A model generated the notes under the pieces. The model was not told the DNA's origin and did not search any database. It saw nothing but the letters and a program-made list of their open reading frames with translations. Positions 13,703-21,140 of a stretch of 26,627 bases of DNA are shown here, piece after piece; the first letter of the stretch is position 1; each line of letters starts with the position of its first letter. The translations under genes and the position numbers were made by a program. Source of the DNA: AC-32 sp045806105 (lineage in GTDB: Bacteria > Actinomycetota > Thermoleophilia > Gaiellales > Gaiellaceae); the NCBI GenBank assembly GCA_045806105.1, contig JBJMJY010000005.1, positions 1-26,627 on the forward strand, written 5' to 3'.

Positions 13703-14563
13703 TCAGATGCCGAGGCGCTCGAGCATCGCCTCGTCGCGGCGCCAGCGCGGCCGCGTCTTCACCTTGAGCTCGAGGAAGACGGGGTGCCCGAGCAGCAGCT
13801 CGATCTCCGGGCGCGCGCGGGTGCCGATCTGCTTCACCACCGAGCCGCCGCGGCCGATCACGATCTGCTTCTGCGAGTCCGTCTCGACGAAGATCGTCGC
13901 GCGGACGACCTTCTCGCCGAGCTCGTCGACCTCGACCGAGATCGCGTGCGGGACCTCCTCCCGCGTCAGCTGGAGCGCCTTCTCGCGAATGAGCTCGCCG
14001 GTCTGGAGCTCGGGCGCCAGGTCGGTGCGCTGCTCGGTCGGGTAGTAGGCCGGGCCCTCCGGGAGGAGCGAGACGAGGTCGTCGCGGAGCTCGGCCACGC
14101 CGTCGCCGGTGACCGCGCTGACAGGGTGCAGCGAGTGGAAGCCGCCGAGACGCGCGCCGTTCTGCATCTGCTCCGCGATGTGCCCCGGCTTGAGGCGGTC
14201 GACCTTGTTCAGCGCGATCACCACCGGCACGCCGAGCCCGAAGACGCGCTCGGCGATGAAGCGGTCGCCGGCGCCGATCCGCTCGCGTGCCGAGAGGACG
14301 AGCAAGACCGCCTCGACGTCCTCGAGCGACTGGTCGACGGTGCGCTGCATGCGCTCCGTGAGCGCGTCCCGCGGGCGCTGGAAGCCGGGGAGGTCGGCGA
14401 GCACGAGCTGGTGGTCGTCGCCGTTGACGATTCCCATCACTCGACGCCGCGTCGTCTGCGGCTTGTCGGAGACGATCGCGACCTTCCCGCCGGCGAGCGC
14501 ATTGACGAGCGTCGACTTCCCGACGTTCGGCCGTCCGGCGACGGCGACGAATCCGCTCCTCAA
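13703..14563 (-). CDS. era: GTPase Era (ribosome small-subunit maturation)
   Basis: Era binds 16S rRNA near its 3' end and helps assemble the 30S subunit. G-motifs: G1 GRPNVGKST (residues 10-18), G2 KPQTTR, G3 ADLPG (the family usually has DTPG), G4 NKVD, G5 VSAVTGDG. The C-terminal KH domain carries IVIGRGGSVVKQIGTRARPEIE and ends LKVKTRPRWRRDEAMLERLGI. I chose the TTG at 14563 (286 residues, LRSGFVAVAGRPNVG) because Era proteins start just before FVAVVGRPNVG. A GTG at 14638 would add 25 residues with no family match. A GC hairpin lies directly before the TTG. Upstream is cdd, downstream the HAD gene. Confidence 0.94.
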   Translation of the reverse strand: MRSGFVAVAGRPNVGKSTLVNALAGGKVAIVSDKPQTTRRRVMGIVNGDDHQLVLADLPGFQRPRDALTERMQRTVDQSLEDVEAVLLVLSARERIGAGDRFIAERVFGLGVPVVIALNKVDRLKPGHIAEQMQNGARLGGFHSLHPVSAVTGDGVAELRDDLVSLLPEGPAYYPTEQRTDLAPELQTGELIREKALQLTREEVPHAISVEVDELGEKVVRATIFVETDSQKQIVIGRGGSVVKQIGTRARPEIELLLGHPVFLELKVKTRPRWRRDEAMLERLGI

Positions 14564-14618
14564 GCCCCCACACCCCGACCCAGGGTGGGGATGAATGCCC
14601 GCCGCCCTCGGCGGTGAC
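14564..14618 (-). promoter_or_regulatory. GC-rich hairpins in the era leader
   Basis: On the minus strand CCCCACCC and GTGTGGGG (about 14589-14566) can pair, ending 2-3 bases before the chosen TTG. CCGCC and GGCGG (around 14601-14613) form a second small stem. Together they could mask the ribosome site of era. The rest of the 139-bp gap between cdd and era holds only weak promoter-like bases (GTGACA, TATCGT with over-long spacing). This may instead be a scattered intergenic repeat. Confidence 0.35.
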
Positions 14619-14702
14619 GATACCCGCCGCAGGCGCACGCGTCTGTCACGCCTCCGCGACGATTCCGGAACGCTTCCGCGCCCGGCGCGACGGCTGCTGA
14701 AA

Positions 14703-15068
14703 TCAGTCGAGATCCCACGTCTCGGGCAGCAGCTCGGCCGGTGCGTAGCTCACGACCTCGCCGTCGCGGTTGCGGAAGGTTACGCGGTCGAGCCGGAACT
14801 CGTAGAGCCACTGCCGGCAGCCCCCACACGGCGACGCGGTGATGCCGATCGCCTCCAGGTCGCCCGGGCGGCAGCCCGCGACGACCGCGTTCGAGATCGC
14901 GACCTTCTCGGCGCACACGCCGAGCGGGTAGGCCGCGTTCTCGACGTTGACGCCCTCGAAGACGCGTCCGTCGCGCGCCCGCACCGCCGCTCCGACGAGG
15001 TAGTTCGAGTACGGGGCATAGGCGCGCTCCGCCGCCGCGACCGCTCGCTCGTACAACTCGTCGCTCAC
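14703..15068 (-). CDS. cdd: Cytidine deaminase
   Basis: This zinc enzyme converts cytidine and deoxycytidine to uridine and deoxyuridine in pyrimidine salvage. It is a 121-residue single-domain form (as in Bacillus) from a GTG start at 15068. The active site is complete: Cys52 and Glu54 in LGVCAEKVAI, Cys81 and Cys84 in SPCGGCRQWL; the nucleoside-binding NVENAAYPLG and the N-terminal APYSNYLVGAAV are as expected. The start overlaps the stop of the dgkA-PAP2 gene (GTGA). Placement between dgkA and era is a common order in Gram-positive genomes. Confidence 0.96.
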   Translation of the reverse strand: MSDELYERAVAAAERAYAPYSNYLVGAAVRARDGRVFEGVNVENAAYPLGVCAEKVAISNAVVAGCRPGDLEAIGITASPCGGCRQWLYEFRLDRVTFRNRDGEVVSYAPAELLPETWDLD

Positions 15069-15781
15069 GCGAGCACCTGGAATACGACCAGCGTGATCAG
15101 CGCCCCGAGCACGCCGCCGTAGGCGACCTCGAGCGCCGAGTGCACGCCGGACTCGACCCGCGTCTGGGCCACCAGGAGCGCCATGATGAACGTCAGCGAC
15201 GAGATCAGGAAGCGGTGCGAGTCGCTGATGATGTACGTCGCCGCCATCCAGCCGGCGAACGCGACCGCCGCGTGCCCCGAAGGCAGGCCCCCGCGCAGCG
15301 GAGTGCCGCGCCCGGTGTAGGCCTTGGTCGCGATCACCACGATGATCGTCAACACGAGCGCGATCAGCGTGACCTGCGCCGGCGCGTCGCGGAGCCGGTC
15401 GAGCAGGCGCGAGGTGTGGTCGGAGACCTCGCCGGAGAAGACGAGGTATCCGATCGCGACCGCGTTCACCGTCGCGATGAGCACCGCTCCTGCAGCGATG
15501 TCCTTCGCCAGCTTCGCGAGCGGGTCGAACGAGGTGGTCGCGACGTCGATCGCCTGCTCGATCGCCGAGTTGATCATCTCGGCGATGAACACGAAGGCGA
15601 TCGCGAGGAGGAGCGCGATCAGCTCCAGCCTCGTGACGCCGATCGCGACCGCCGCTACCAGCACGATCACGGCCGCGAGGAAGTGGATCCGCATGTTCCG
15701 CTGCGTGCGGAGGACGTGGATGATCCCTTCGAAGGCGAAGTTGAAGCTCTCGAGGAGGTTCTGCGCCCGCCGCCTCGTCAC
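15065..15781 (-). CDS. Diacylglycerol/undecaprenol kinase (DgkA family) fused to a PAP2 phosphatase domain
   Basis: This is a membrane protein of 238 residues; the GTG at 15781 overlaps the ybeY stop (GTGA). Residues 1-120 are a DgkA domain: ESFNFAFEGIIHVLRTQRNMRIH, the catalytic AEMINSAIEQAID (68-79) and KDIAAGAVLI (93-102), with three helices. Residues 135-238 are a PAP2-type phosphatase domain: KAYTGRGTPLRGG (Lys153, Arg158), PSGHAA (167-172) and TRVESGVHSALE (Arg208, His214). In the third motif the usual Asp after the His is Glu218. The N-terminal half would phosphorylate undecaprenol or diacylglycerol, and the C-terminal half would dephosphorylate a lipid phosphate, so the fusion joins opposing reactions. 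It precedes cdd and era in the housekeeping operon. Confidence 0.88.
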   Translation of the reverse strand: MTRRRAQNLLESFNFAFEGIIHVLRTQRNMRIHFLAAVIVLVAAVAIGVTRLELIALLLAIAFVFIAEMINSAIEQAIDVATTSFDPLAKLAKDIAAGAVLIATVNAVAIGYLVFSGEVSDHTSRLLDRLRDAPAQVTLIALVLTIIVVIATKAYTGRGTPLRGGLPSGHAAVAFAGWMAATYIISDSHRFLISSLTFIMALLVAQTRVESGVHSALEVAYGGVLGALITLVVFQVLA

Positions 15782-16155
15782 GCGCTCCACCGCGCCTCCT
15801 TGGCCTCCATCTCGTTGCCGTGGTCGTGGCCGAGCAGGTGCAGCAGGCCGTGCACGAGCGGCGGTCGCCACGCGTCGCCCACGACGTCTGGGCAGAGCAC
15901 CGCGTCGCCGAGCTGGCGCGGGAGGCCCGCCGCGAGCTCGTCGCGCGCGTCGATCGGGAACGAGAGCACGTCCGTGACCTCGTCGATCCCGAGATGCTCG
16001 CGCTTGAGCGTCCGCATCTCGTCGGGGCCGACGAAGTGGAGCCCGAGCTCGCCGTCCTCGACGCCCTCGCCCGAGAGCACGTCGCGCGCGAGCGCGGCCG
16101 CCGCCTCCTCGTCGACCTTCACGCCGCTGCGGTTCGACACCTCGACCGAGATCAT
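15778..16155 (-). CDS. ybeY: Endoribonuclease YbeY (16S rRNA 3' maturation)
   Basis: This is a metal-dependent endoribonuclease needed for 16S rRNA 3'-end processing and ribosome quality control. ATG start 16155, 125 residues, at the short end of the family (about 140-160). The zinc site HGLLHLLGHDH (His102, His106, His112) is complete, and the preceding conserved block TDVLSFPID and GDAVLCPD is present. The C-terminus ends almost at once after the zinc motif (NEMEAKEARWSA). phoH lies 4 bases upstream, and the stop overlaps the dgkA-PAP2 start. The phoH-ybeY pairing is widespread. Confidence 0.95.
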   Translation of the reverse strand: MISVEVSNRSGVKVDEEAAAALARDVLSGEGVEDGELGLHFVGPDEMRTLKREHLGIDEVTDVLSFPIDARDELAAGLPRQLGDAVLCPDVVGDAWRPPLVHGLLHLLGHDHGNEMEAKEARWSA

Positions 16156-16159
16156 GGCG

Positions 16160-17119
<960 letters not shown>

Positions 17120-17271
17120 TCCGGCTCAGTGTAGGCCGTTCCGCAGCCATCGCGGGGCGCGCCGCTGGCGTGACGCTTTCGGCACGGAATCGGCACAGAC
17201 ACGTGCGCTGCTGCTCGATAGGCTCGCAGCGGGGAGGAGGCCGGGCGCGCCTTGAACTGGGCGTCGCGGCG
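17120..17271 (-). promoter_or_regulatory. Upstream region of the phoH-era gene run, with TACACT box and direct repeat
   Basis: No gene is visible in this 152-bp gap. Next to the phoH start, TACACT (17133-17128) lies 8 bases before GTG, a candidate leaderless -10 box, though a GGAG touches the start codon. Further up, TCGGCAC occurs twice with an 11-base period (17179-17185 and 17190-17196 on the plus strand), one helical turn apart. I see no terminator for yqeY. Confidence 0.35.
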
Positions 17272-17715
17272 TCAGGCGAGCTTCTCGCGCACGAGCTGGC
17301 TCACGGCCGACCCGTCCGCGCGGCCGGCGACCTGCGGCATCACGTCCGCCATCACCCGCCCGATGTCGCGCATGCTCGTCGCGCCGACCTCGGCGATCGC
17401 GTCGTCCACGATCTCCTCGAGCTCCTCCTCGGAGAGCGGCGACGGCATGAACTCCTCGAGCACCGCCAGCTCGCGCTCCTCCGCGTCGGCCTGCTCGTCG
17501 CGGCCGGCCGCGCGGAACGCCTCCGCCGCCTCCGCCCGCCGCTTCCGCTCGCGCTGCAGCACCTGCAGCTCCTCGTCGTCGTGGAGCGGGCGCTGCAGCT
17601 CCTTCTCCGCCGAGCGCAGGCTCGCGAGGATCAGCCGCAGCGTGTCGCGCCGGACGGCGTCGCGCGTCGCCATCGCCTGCTTCAGGTCATCCTCGAGCTG
17701 CGCGATCAGGCTCAT
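17272..17715 (-). CDS. GatB/YqeY domain protein
   Basis: This is a 147-residue soluble protein, ATG start 17715, standard length for YqeY. The N-terminal helical bundle MSLIAQLEDDLKQAMATRDAVRRDTLRLILASLRSAEKE is followed by a long charged helix, and then the C-terminal tail domain (LPSPLSEEELEEIVDDAIAEVGATSMRDIGRVMADVMPQVAGRADGS) resembles the tRNA-binding C-terminal domain of GatB. The exact role is unknown; involvement in tRNA-dependent amidation or tRNA binding is inferred from the domain. The start overlaps the HIT gene stop (ATGA). It is followed by the 152-bp phoH upstream region. Confidence 0.93.
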   Translation of the reverse strand: MSLIAQLEDDLKQAMATRDAVRRDTLRLILASLRSAEKELQRPLHDDEELQVLQRERKRRAEAAEAFRAAGRDEQADAEERELAVLEEFMPSPLSEEELEEIVDDAIAEVGATSMRDIGRVMADVMPQVAGRADGSAVSQLVREKLA

Positions 17716-18041
17716 CCCGCCATCGCCCAGACGCGGCCACCGAGAACGTGCCAGTGCAGGTGGAAGACCGTCTGGCCGGCACCCTCCCCCACGTTCACGA
17801 CCACGCGGTAGTCGTCGAGACCGGTCGTGCGAGCCGTCTCCGCGACGAACTCGAGCATCCGCTTGGCCTCGTCCGCCGGGAACTCCGAGATCTCGCGGAA
17901 GCTCGGCACGTGCCGCTCCGGAATCACGAGCAGGTGCGTCTCCGCCTTCGGCGCGATGTCGCGGATCGCGACGAAGCCGTCGGCGGCGTGCACGTGGTCG
18001 CCTTCGCGGACGAGCGTGCAGAAGAGGCAGTCGTCAGGCAG
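17712..18041 (-). CDS. HIT-family nucleotide hydrolase/transferase, CTG start
   Basis: This histidine-triad protein (HinT-like) hydrolyses adenosine phosphoramidates or related nucleotides. The conserved N-terminus DCLFC with paired Cys5/Cys8 lies upstream of the first GTG (17993), so the gene must start earlier. The only suitable start is CTG at 18041 (LPDDCLFCTLVREGDHV), 7 bases after a strong ribosome site GGAGGAGGGG (18058-18049). This gives 109 residues, the normal HinT size. The triad VFHLHWHVLGG (His94, His96, His98) and the phosphate-binding NVGEGAGQTVFH are intact. It overlaps the mtaB stop by 8 bases and its own stop overlaps the yqeY start. Family certain; CTG start well supported by ribosome site and homology. 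Confidence 0.92.
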   Translation of the reverse strand: MPDDCLFCTLVREGDHVHAADGFVAIRDIAPKAETHLLVIPERHVPSFREISEFPADEAKRMLEFVAETARTTGLDDYRVVVNVGEGAGQTVFHLHWHVLGGRVWAMAG

Positions 18042-19224
18042 CGCGGATCCCCTCCTCCGTGACCTCGGCGCCGCGAACGCGGACGACCTCGCCCACCGGC
18101 GCGTCGACGAGCCACGGTGAGTAGTCGTCGCCGTAGCCGCGCCCGGGACGGTCGACGAGCACGACGTCCTCCCGGCCGAGCTTCTCGCGCCAGCGCGCGA
18201 GGCTGGCCTCCCGCGAAGCCTCCCGCAGCCGCGCGCCCCGGTCGCGCTTGACCTGGGGCGGCACAGTGTCGGCTGCTGCCGTCGCCGTCCCCGGCCGCGG
18301 CGAGTACGGGAACGTGTGCACCTTCGTGATTCCCGCGGCGTCCAGGACGTCGAGCGTCCGGCGAAAGGCAGCTTCGTCCTCCCCGGGGAAGCCGACGATC
18401 ACGTCGGTGGTGAGGTTGAAGTCGCCGAACGGCTCGAGCCGGCGCAGGTACGCGGCGGCGACGTAGCGGCGGCCCATCGCGCGCAGCACGCCGTCGTCGC
18501 CGGACTGCAGCGGCACGTGGAGATGGCGCGCCACCGTCGGCGTCTCGCGGAGCGCCGCCTCGAGCTCCCGGTTCACGTGGTTGATCTCGATGGACGAGAG
18601 CCGCAGGCGGGCCAGGCCCGGTACGCCGCCGACCTCCCGCACCAGCCGCGGCAGGTCGTAGCCCGCCTCGCGGTCGCGGTAGCACCCGAGATTGATCCCC
18701 GTGAGCACGACCTCGCGATGGCCCTGCTCGACGCGCCGCCGCGCCTCCCGCAGCACTGCCTCCGCCGAGCGGCTGCGCGAGGCTCCGCGCACCCGCGGGA
18801 TGACGCAGAACGCGCACGAGAAGCTGCAGCCGTCCTGCACCTTGACGAACGCCCGCACGCGGTCGAGCCGCGCATCGGCCTGAACGCACCCGATCGCTCC
18901 GACGTCACGCGCAACCGCGGCCGGGGTCTCCTCGCTTCTGCGCGCGATCACGGCGACGTTCTCCGGCAGCCCGGCGAAGCCGTCGGCGGCGAGGTTCGCA
19001 CCGCAACCGGTGACGTAGACCCGCCGGTGCGTGCGCGCGGCGCGCGCGGCGGCGTGACGCGACTTGCGCACCGCCTCGTGCGTGACACAGCACGTGTTCA
19101 CCACGGCCACGTCTGCGGAGTCGCCCAGCTCGCGATGTCCGTCTGCGAGCAGCCGCTCGCGGATCTCCTGCGCGTCGACATGCGAGACCTTGCAGCCGAG
19201 AAAGCGGACCGAGAAGGTCGCCAC
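18034..19224 (-). CDS. mtaB: tRNA N6-threonylcarbamoyladenosine (t6A37) methylthiotransferase MtaB-like
   Basis: This radical-SAM enzyme adds a methylthio group to t6A37 of tRNAs reading ANN codons. GTG start 19224, 396 residues. The N-terminal methylthiotransferase domain has Cys11 (FLGCKVSHVD), Cys45 (NTCCVT) and Cys74 (VTGC) for the auxiliary Fe-S cluster. The radical SAM motif is CSFSCAFC (Cys133, Cys137, Cys140) followed by IPRVRG. Further matches are EVVLTGINLGCY, HLHVPLQSGDDGVLRAMGRRY and DVIVGFPGE. The C-terminal TRAM domain is short. The order prmA-mtaB-HIT-yqeY favours MtaB over MiaB or RimO. Its -10-like TAGAGT (19238-19233) overlaps the prmA stop and lies 8 bases before GTG. Confidence 0.92.
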   Translation of the reverse strand: MATFSVRFLGCKVSHVDAQEIRERLLADGHRELGDSADVAVVNTCCVTHEAVRKSRHAAARAARTHRRVYVTGCGANLAADGFAGLPENVAVIARRSEETPAAVARDVGAIGCVQADARLDRVRAFVKVQDGCSFSCAFCVIPRVRGASRSRSAEAVLREARRRVEQGHREVVLTGINLGCYRDREAGYDLPRLVREVGGVPGLARLRLSSIEINHVNRELEAALRETPTVARHLHVPLQSGDDGVLRAMGRRYVAAAYLRRLEPFGDFNLTTDVIVGFPGEDEAAFRRTLDVLDAAGITKVHTFPYSPRPGTATAAADTVPPQVKRDRGARLREASREASLARWREKLGREDVVLVDRPGRGYGDDYSPWLVDAPVGEVVRVRGAEVTEEGIRAA

Positions 19225-19232
19225 GGCGCGGC

Positions 19233-19238
19233 ACTCTA
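19233..19238 (-). promoter_or_regulatory. Possible -10 box before mtaB (leaderless)
   Basis: TAGAGT, whose first three bases are the prmA stop codon, is followed by 8 bases and the GTG of mtaB; no Shine-Dalgarno sequence is visible. Since prmA is only 11 bases upstream, plain read-through transcription is also possible. Confidence 0.25.
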
Positions 19239-20000
19239 CTCCTCGCGCCGAAAAACGTCCGCGGCCCAGCCGCTCTCCGTGAGCCGCCGTACGCGCGTGA
19301 CCCCCTCGTACTCGAGCGGCTCCCCCTCGAGGTATCCCGAGGTGACGAGCGTCCGCGCATCGAGGCGCGGCAGCAACCGCTCGAGGGCCTCCACGGAGAT
19401 GTTGACCACGGCGGCGTCAACCTTCGGCAAGGGCTCGGACAGGGCGTCCGCCCGGCGGCACTCGACGGCGACGCCGTTCGCCGCGGCGTTCCGCTGCGTC
19501 GCCTCGACGGCGGCCTGGTCGTGGTCGAGCGCCGTCACCGGCTCGAAGCCGAGCCGCGCCGCGCCGATCGCGAGCACGCCAGAACCGCAACCGACGTCGA
19601 GCAGGCTACCCCGCTCGAGCTCGGCGATCAGCTGGAGGCAGAGACGCGTGGTCGCATGGCCGCCGGTGCCGAATGCCCGGCCGGGGTCGACGACGATCGC
19701 CTCTGCGTCTGCGGGCGGCTCCTCCCACGGCGGCCCCACCCACAAGCGACCGATCCGAACCGGCCGGTGGAACTCGCGCCAGCGCTCCTCCCATCCCGCC
19801 GCGACGTCCTCGGCGGCGACATCGGCGAACGCCGCCCACAGCCGCTCCTCGCCCGCATCGTCGGTGTACGCCACGAGCTCGACGCCGTCCGGGTGGTCGA
19901 GCTCCTCGAACCCCTGCGGGAAGAGCTCGAGCATCAGCGCCCGCGCGACCTCGGCTCGCTCGACGGGGACCGACGCGGAGACGCGGCGCAGCGAGCTCAG
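19236..20000 (-). CDS. prmA: Ribosomal protein L11 methyltransferase PrmA, probable CTG start
   Basis: PrmA uses SAM to methylate ribosomal protein L11. The open frame shows the N-terminal substrate domain (RRVSASVPVERAEVARALMLELFPQGFEEL...VELVAYTDD), a linker DPGRAFGTGGHATTRLCLQLI, and the SAM-binding LLDVGCGSGVLAIGAARLG with VTALDHDQAAVEATQRNAAANGV. The first ATG (19934) would remove the beginning of the domain. The homologous part starts 12-20 codons earlier, where the only start-like codons are CTG at 20000 and CTG at 19991. CTG 20000 overlaps the dnaJ stop (CTGA), like other couplings here, and gives 254 residues, close to compact PrmA of Thermus. The catalytic-loop NILA motif reads NISV, a deviation. 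rsmE, usually next, is absent. Confidence 0.88.
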   Translation of the reverse strand: MSSLRRVSASVPVERAEVARALMLELFPQGFEELDHPDGVELVAYTDDAGEERLWAAFADVAAEDVAAGWEERWREFHRPVRIGRLWVGPPWEEPPADAEAIVVDPGRAFGTGGHATTRLCLQLIAELERGSLLDVGCGSGVLAIGAARLGFEPVTALDHDQAAVEATQRNAAANGVAVECRRADALSEPLPKVDAAVVNISVEALERLLPRLDARTLVTSGYLEGEPLEYEGVTRVRRLTESGWAADVFRREE

Positions 20001-21115
20001 CGGAACGCGCTCTTCAGCTTCTGGAAGAACCCCTCGTCAGCCTCGTACGTCTCCGCGCCGGCGCTGCGGCCGAACTCCTCCAGCAGCCCGCGCTGCTCCT
20101 CGGTCAGCCGTCGCGGCACGTGCACCTTGACGAGCACCCGCTGGTCGCCCCGGCCGAAGCCCTGCAGCACCGGCATCCCGCGGCCTCGTAGGACGCGCAG
20201 CGTCCCCGGCTGCGTCCCCGGCTCGAGCTCCAGCTCGACCTCCCCGTCGAGCGTCGGCACCGTGACGGTGGTGCCGAGGGCCGCGTCGGTCATCGTGAGG
20301 TCGACGGTGCAGAAGATGTCGTTGCCCTCGCGCACGAAGCGGGGGTCGGCCTTGACGCGCACCTGGACGTAGACGTCGCCCGCACGGCCGCCCAGGGAGC
20401 CGGCATGGCCCTCGCCCGAGATGCGGATTTGCTGGCCGTCGTGGATTCCCGGCGGCACCTCGACGTCGAGTGCGCGCTCCTCGACCGTGCGGCCGGAGCC
20501 GTCGCAGTCGAGGCATGGGTCCTCCACCACCTGGCCCGCACCGCCGCAGGCGGGGCAGGCCTGGGAGCGGACGAACTCGCCGAACACCGTTCGCGAGACC
20601 TGCTGCAGCCTCCCTCGCCCGCTGCAGGTGGCGCACGCCACGGGCTGCGTCCCCGGCTTCGCTCCGCTTCCGCCGCAGGTCGCGCACGTGATCGTGACGG
20701 GGAACGGCACCTGGCGCGTGACGCCCGTCGCGCCCTCGGCGAGCTCGATCTCGATCTGCGCGACGACGTCGGCGCCGCGCGCTCGGCGGGGGCGGCCGCC
20801 TACGCCGAAGAGGTCCTCGCCGAAGAACGCGCCGAAGAGATCGGCGAGGCTGCCGAGGTCGAACGTGGTCGGCGTGAACCCGCCGCCGCGGAGGCCTTCG
20901 TGCCCATAGCGGTCGTAGAGCTGGCGCGTCTCTGGCTTCGACAGCACCTCGTACGCCTCGACGACCTCGCGGAAGCGCTCCTCGGCATTCGGCTCGCTGG
21001 AGACGTCCGGGTGGAGCGTGCGCGCGAGCCCACGGAAGGCCTTCTTGATCTCGGCGTCGTCGGCCGATCGTGAGACGCCGAGGAGCTCGTAGTAGTCGCG
21101 CTGGCTCGTCGCCAT
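19997..21115 (-). CDS. dnaJ: Chaperone DnaJ (type I Hsp40)
   Basis: This is the DnaK co-chaperone that delivers unfolded clients and stimulates ATP hydrolysis. ATG start 21115, 372 residues. The J domain (DYYELLGVSRSADDAEIKKAFRGLARTLHPDVSSEP) has the HPD motif; the short G/F region reads GGGFTPTTFDLGSLADLFGAFFGEDLFG. The zinc domain has four CxxC units (CATCGGSG, CATCSGRG, CPACGGAG, CLDCDGSG). The C-terminal client domains (VEVPPGIHDGQQIRISGEGHAG) complete a full-length type I protein. hrcA is 25 bases upstream and prmA overlaps downstream; grpE and dnaK are not in this window. A TACGCT box 10 bases before ATG plus AGCAGG are weak start signals. Confidence 0.96.
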   Translation of the reverse strand: MATSQRDYYELLGVSRSADDAEIKKAFRGLARTLHPDVSSEPNAEERFREVVEAYEVLSKPETRQLYDRYGHEGLRGGGFTPTTFDLGSLADLFGAFFGEDLFGVGGRPRRARGADVVAQIEIELAEGATGVTRQVPFPVTITCATCGGSGAKPGTQPVACATCSGRGRLQQVSRTVFGEFVRSQACPACGGAGQVVEDPCLDCDGSGRTVEERALDVEVPPGIHDGQQIRISGEGHAGSLGGRAGDVYVQVRVKADPRFVREGNDIFCTVDLTMTDAALGTTVTVPTLDGEVELELEPGTQPGTLRVLRGRGMPVLQGFGRGDQRVLVKVHVPRRLTEEQRGLLEEFGRSAGAETYEADEGFFQKLKSAFR

Positions 21116-21140
21116 CCTGCTTCGCAGCGTACCCCGGCCG

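Noticed and set aside
13703..14638. Longer Era starting at GTG 14638
   Set aside because: The extra 25 residues (Pro/Gly/Arg-rich) have no counterpart in Era and are encoded by the hairpin-rich leader.
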